Assembly: GCA_028293405.1 (NCBI GenBank)
Contig: JAQGOW010000112.1
Coordinates: forward strand, 1-7,550
Source: Verrucomicrobiales bacterium
GTDB taxonomy: Bacteria; Verrucomicrobiota; Verrucomicrobiia; Limisphaerales; Palsa-1400
Direction of reading: 5' to 3'
Length of the DNA stretch: 7,550 nucleotides
Shown: piece by piece, positions 5,590-7,550 of the stretch
Layout of the letters: every line of letters starts with the position of its first letter
Position numbering within the stretch: position 1 is the stretch's first letter
Notes under the pieces: model-generated
The model's input: the letters and a program-made list of their open reading frames with translations, nothing else
Database searches by the model: none
Told to the model about the DNA's origin: nothing
Translations under genes and position numbers: made by a program

Positions 5590-6397
5590 TTAGTCCTGCT
5601 AACTTAAAACTAACCAGACTTTGGAGCTTTGCGCAATTGAGGGAAGCATCGCGCGGACGCGGGGGGCCTTGATACTCGCGCAGGGAACAGGACTCGATAC
5701 GCGGCGTCAGTTCAGGATAACGCGCGGCTACGAGTTCACCGAGTTGCAGGCGCGAGAACTTTTCCGCGCCGGCCAGGTGGAATAGACCGGAGTGTTTTTG
5801 TGCGACGATTTCCCAAATTGCACGTGCGACGAGATCGACGTGGATGGGTGTTCGGTATTCGTCGTGAAAGAGTTTAGTCGTTTTGCCGGCGTTCCACGCA
5901 GCCCGAAGGTCTTCGTTGAAAGAGTGATTACCTTTCGGCGATGCGCCAAAGACCAATGAACAGCGGACAACGGTATGTTGCGGGTTTCGCAAAATGATTT
6001 GTTCAGCGGCGACTTTCGTTTCGGCATAAACGCTCAACGGGTTCGGTTCGTCGGTTTCGACGTAGTTACCTTTTTTGCCGTCGAAGACCAAATCGGTGGA
6101 AAAGAAAATGAAGCCGATGTTTTGCGCGAGTCCGGCAAGGTGCGCCGTGGCAGCGACATTTATTTTGCGCGAGAGAGTTGGGTTGGCCTGGCAATCGGGA
6201 CTGCGGGCCATGGCAGCGGTGTGGATTATGAAATCGGGTTTGTCTTGGCGGAAGCGAGCAGAGACGGCGTGGAAATCGGTGAGGTCGATTTCGCGACGCG
6301 TTAATGAAATGACGTTCGAGTCGCGTGCGGATCGAACGATGGCGTTCCCCACGAATCCACCCTCTCCGGTCACCCATACCGAAATGGGCGTCGCCAT
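5552..6397 (-). CDS. RmlD-like NAD(P)-dependent sugar reductase/epimerase (extended SDR)
   Basis: A 281-residue extended short-chain dehydrogenase/reductase closest to dTDP-4-dehydrorhamnose reductase (RmlD, PF04321), which reduces the 4-keto sugar nucleotide to dTDP-L-rhamnose. The nucleotide-binding motif is TGEGGFVG (10-17, G11-x-x-G14-x-x-G17). The catalytic elements are FFSTDLVFDG (98-107) and Y124-A-E-T-K128. The RmlD-type C-terminus GPPRPRDASLNCAKLQS (244-260) matches the family pattern of PRP-x-x-(S/A)-x-L followed by a Lys-Leu pair. No rmlA, rmlB or rmlC lies in the window, so the protein could instead act on another nucleotide sugar, or be the methionine adenosyltransferase beta subunit-like homologue often misannotated as RmlD; a gene symbol is withheld. 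The ATG start directly precedes the first beta strand. It starts one base after the aguB stop, and its last 38 nt overlap gluQ. Confidence 0.85.
   Translation of the reverse strand: MATPISVWVTGEGGFVGNAIVRSARDSNVISLTRREIDLTDFHAVSARFRQDKPDFIIHTAAMARSPDCQANPTLSRKINVAATAHLAGLAQNIGFIFFSTDLVFDGKKGNYVETDEPNPLSVYAETKVAAEQIILRNPQHTVVRCSLVFGASPKGNHSFNEDLRAAWNAGKTTKLFHDEYRTPIHVDLVARAIWEIVAQKHSGLFHLAGAEKFSRLQLGELVAARYPELTPRIESCSLREYQGPPRPRDASLNCAKLQSLVSFKLAGLNEWLEQHPDAGF
5594..5597 (-). promoter_or_regulatory. Ribosome binding site for gluQ
   Basis: Minus-strand AGGA within GCAGGACTAAATG lies four bases before the gluQ ATG and inside the coding sequence of the RmlD-like gene. It supports the start that creates the 38-nt overlap. 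Confidence 0.55.
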
Positions 6398-6398
6398 G

Positions 6399-7304
6399 TT
6401 AATCGATAAATCGCCGGGTTAAATCGCCGTAGGCGTCGATGCGGCGGTCGCGGAGGAACGGCCAATGCGTGCGGGTTGTATCGACTTTACTCAGGTCGAC
6501 GGGCACGAGAAGAATCTCCTCTTGGTCGACGCTAGCTTTGGCGATGATTTGTCCAGAGGTGCCGGCAACGAAGCTTTGGCCCCAGAACTGAATCCCCTTT
6601 CCACCAGCGGGCTTTTCCAAGCCGATGCGGTTTGGGACAGCGACGTAACACCCGTTCGCGACGGCGTGGCCGCGCTGAATCGTTTCCCAGGCAGAATGTT
6701 GCGTCTCGCCATATTGCTTTTTCTCGTCGGGATGCCAACCAATTGCGGTGGGATAGAACAAAATTTCCGCGCCTTGCATCGCGGTGAGGCGAGCGGCTTC
6801 GGGATACCATTGGTCCCAACAAATGCACACGCCGATTTTGCCAAACTTCGTTTGCCACGCTTTGAATCCGGTGTCGCCGGGCGTGAAATAAAATTTCTCG
6901 TAGTAGAGCGGGTCATCGGGAATGTGCATCTTGCGATAGATGCCGAGCATCTTCCCGTCCGCGTCAATGATCGCGGCTGTGTTGTGGTAAAGGCCGGAGG
7001 AGCGTTTCTCAAAGAGCGACGCGATAATGACGACACCGTGCTTTTTGGCGATGTCGGTCAAGGCTTCGGTGCTCGGGCCAGGAATTGGTTCCGCGAGTTT
7101 GAAATACTCGTGGTCTTCTTTTTGGCAAAAATATTGCGAGCGATACAATTCCTGCGTGCAGATAATCTGCGCGCCGCCTTTGGCTGCCTTTTCAATAAGA
7201 GCGTATTGCTTGGCTGAGTTCGCTTCGGGCTTTGCCGTGCAACTCGTTTGAATCAGTCCAAGCACGACTGTGCTGGAATTAGTTTTGTTTGGTGTCTTCT
7301 TCAC
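6399..7304 (-). CDS. aguB: N-carbamoylputrescine amidase
   Basis: A 301-residue member of the nitrilase/carbon-nitrogen hydrolase superfamily that converts N-carbamoylputrescine to putrescine, CO2 and ammonia, the last step of the agmatine route to polyamines. The catalytic triad is visible: Glu52 in CTQELYR, Lys125 in YRKMHIPDDP and Cys162 in VCICWDQWYPEAARL. The AguB-specific stretches YYEKFYFTPGD, ILFYPTAIGWHPDE and the C-terminal THWPFLRDRRIDAYG make the subfamily assignment strong. The length matches the family (about 290-300). The start is taken as GTG at 7304, because the frame reaches a stop 12 codons further upstream with no ATG or GTG between. A second GTG at 7265 would start closer to the conserved LGLIQ. 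Ribosome-site support is weak for both. The partner agmatine deiminase (aguA) is not in the window. Downstream the RmlD-like gene begins after one base. Confidence 0.95.
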   Translation of the reverse strand: MKKTPNKTNSSTVVLGLIQTSCTAKPEANSAKQYALIEKAAKGGAQIICTQELYRSQYFCQKEDHEYFKLAEPIPGPSTEALTDIAKKHGVVIIASLFEKRSSGLYHNTAAIIDADGKMLGIYRKMHIPDDPLYYEKFYFTPGDTGFKAWQTKFGKIGVCICWDQWYPEAARLTAMQGAEILFYPTAIGWHPDEKKQYGETQHSAWETIQRGHAVANGCYVAVPNRIGLEKPAGGKGIQFWGQSFVAGTSGQIIAKASVDQEEILLVPVDLSKVDTTRTHWPFLRDRRIDAYGDLTRRFID

Positions 7305-7340
7305 GTGTCTTGCAATGCGGAAAAGAGAATTTCCGCGTTC

Positions 7341-7550
7341 CTACTTCTGCTCTTCCTGTGCCTTCAATTTTTTCAGTCGCAGAGTTGATGCTTCTTCCAA
7401 AGGCGGGAGAGGCTTGTTCTGTTGCTGGTCGAGATGTTTGCTCTCACCGAACAATTCGCGAATGAACTTTCCAAGTGTTTCGTTCGTCGGCCCGTAACCT
7501 TTGTGATAAATGTAGTACTCCAAATCGTACCACAAATCATCTGAATTAGG
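7341..7550 (-). CDS. C-terminal end of an unrecognised protein (5' end outside window)
   Basis: The frame is open from the right edge to a TAG stop and gives about 69 residues with no start required inside the window. The TTG at 7535 is probably an internal codon, since the reading continues upstream as PNSDD. The visible part has an aromatic-rich stretch DLWYDLEYYIYHKGYGPTNE followed by TLGKFIRELFG, then a charged, Gln/Lys/Glu-rich tail (KHLDQQQNKP, KLKAQEEQK) likely to be helical or disordered. The Tyr-rich helix, Lys-Gly-Tyr turn and Thr-Leu-x-x-Phe-x-x-x-Leu pattern faintly recall the C-terminal DUF4129-type region of some transglutaminase or BatD-like membrane proteins, but this is a guess. 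It precedes aguB by 36 nt on the same strand, so it may be co-transcribed. Confidence 0.65.
   Translation of the reverse strand, partial: PNSDDLWYDLEYYIYHKGYGPTNETLGKFIRELFGESKHLDQQQNKPLPPLEEASTLRLKKLKAQEEQK

Noticed and set aside
6465..7217. A 250-codon plus-strand frame opposite aguB
   Set aside because: Mirrors the strongly supported aguB gene; no motif or ribosome site.

Overview
The window looks like a stretch of a Verrucomicrobiota chromosome, most plausibly of the Pedosphaera/Limisphaerales type. This is an inference. It rests on the end of an immunoglobulin-domain surface protein with a repeat-rich C-terminus (left edge), on a divergent uronate-isomerase-like enzyme of a kind I associate with Verrucomicrobia and Planctomycetes, and on a GC-rich Gram-negative gene set including a heptosyltransferase-type glycosyltransferase. 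No rRNA, tRNA, CRISPR array, insertion sequence or phage gene was seen.

Layout. The only convincing plus-strand gene is the 3' part of a large secreted or surface protein (3-1046). Everything else reads on the minus strand and meets it tail to tail with a 12-nt gap. In transcription order (right to left) the genes are: the C-terminal end of an unrecognised protein (7550-7341); N-carbamoylputrescine amidase AguB (7304-6399); an RmlD-like NAD(P)-dependent sugar reductase/epimerase (6397-5552); glutamyl-queuosine tRNA(Asp) synthetase GluQ (5589-4723, overlapping the previous gene by 38 nt); a uronate-isomerase-like amidohydrolase (4695-3451); a 352-nt gap holding a tandem repeat array; acylphosphatase (3098-2820); a calcineurin-like metallophosphoesterase (2807-2085); and a GT9 glycosyltransferase (2084-1059). 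Spacing is tight inside each half (36, 1, -38 and 27 nt, then 12 and 0 nt). This suggests two co-directional transcription units separated by the array, or one unit interrupted by it.

Functionally the right-hand genes are housekeeping or metabolic: polyamine synthesis, sugar-nucleotide chemistry, tRNA modification and sugar-acid metabolism. The left-hand set pairs two small hydrolases with a cell-envelope glycosyltransferase. No shared pathway is evident.

The most unusual element is the array at 3218-3427: ten contiguous 21-bp units with no indels. Each unit is centred on a 12-bp dyad of the form CTACAG-N-TGTNG type, and the units differ a good deal from one another. The period equals seven codons and about two turns of B-DNA. 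Because of the dyad, both strands can be read as nearly the same heptapeptide, (A/P/S)-T-x-V-(E/G/A) plus two variable residues. Whether it is a phased protein-binding array, a small repeat-protein gene, or a dispersed genomic minisatellite cannot be decided from this window alone.
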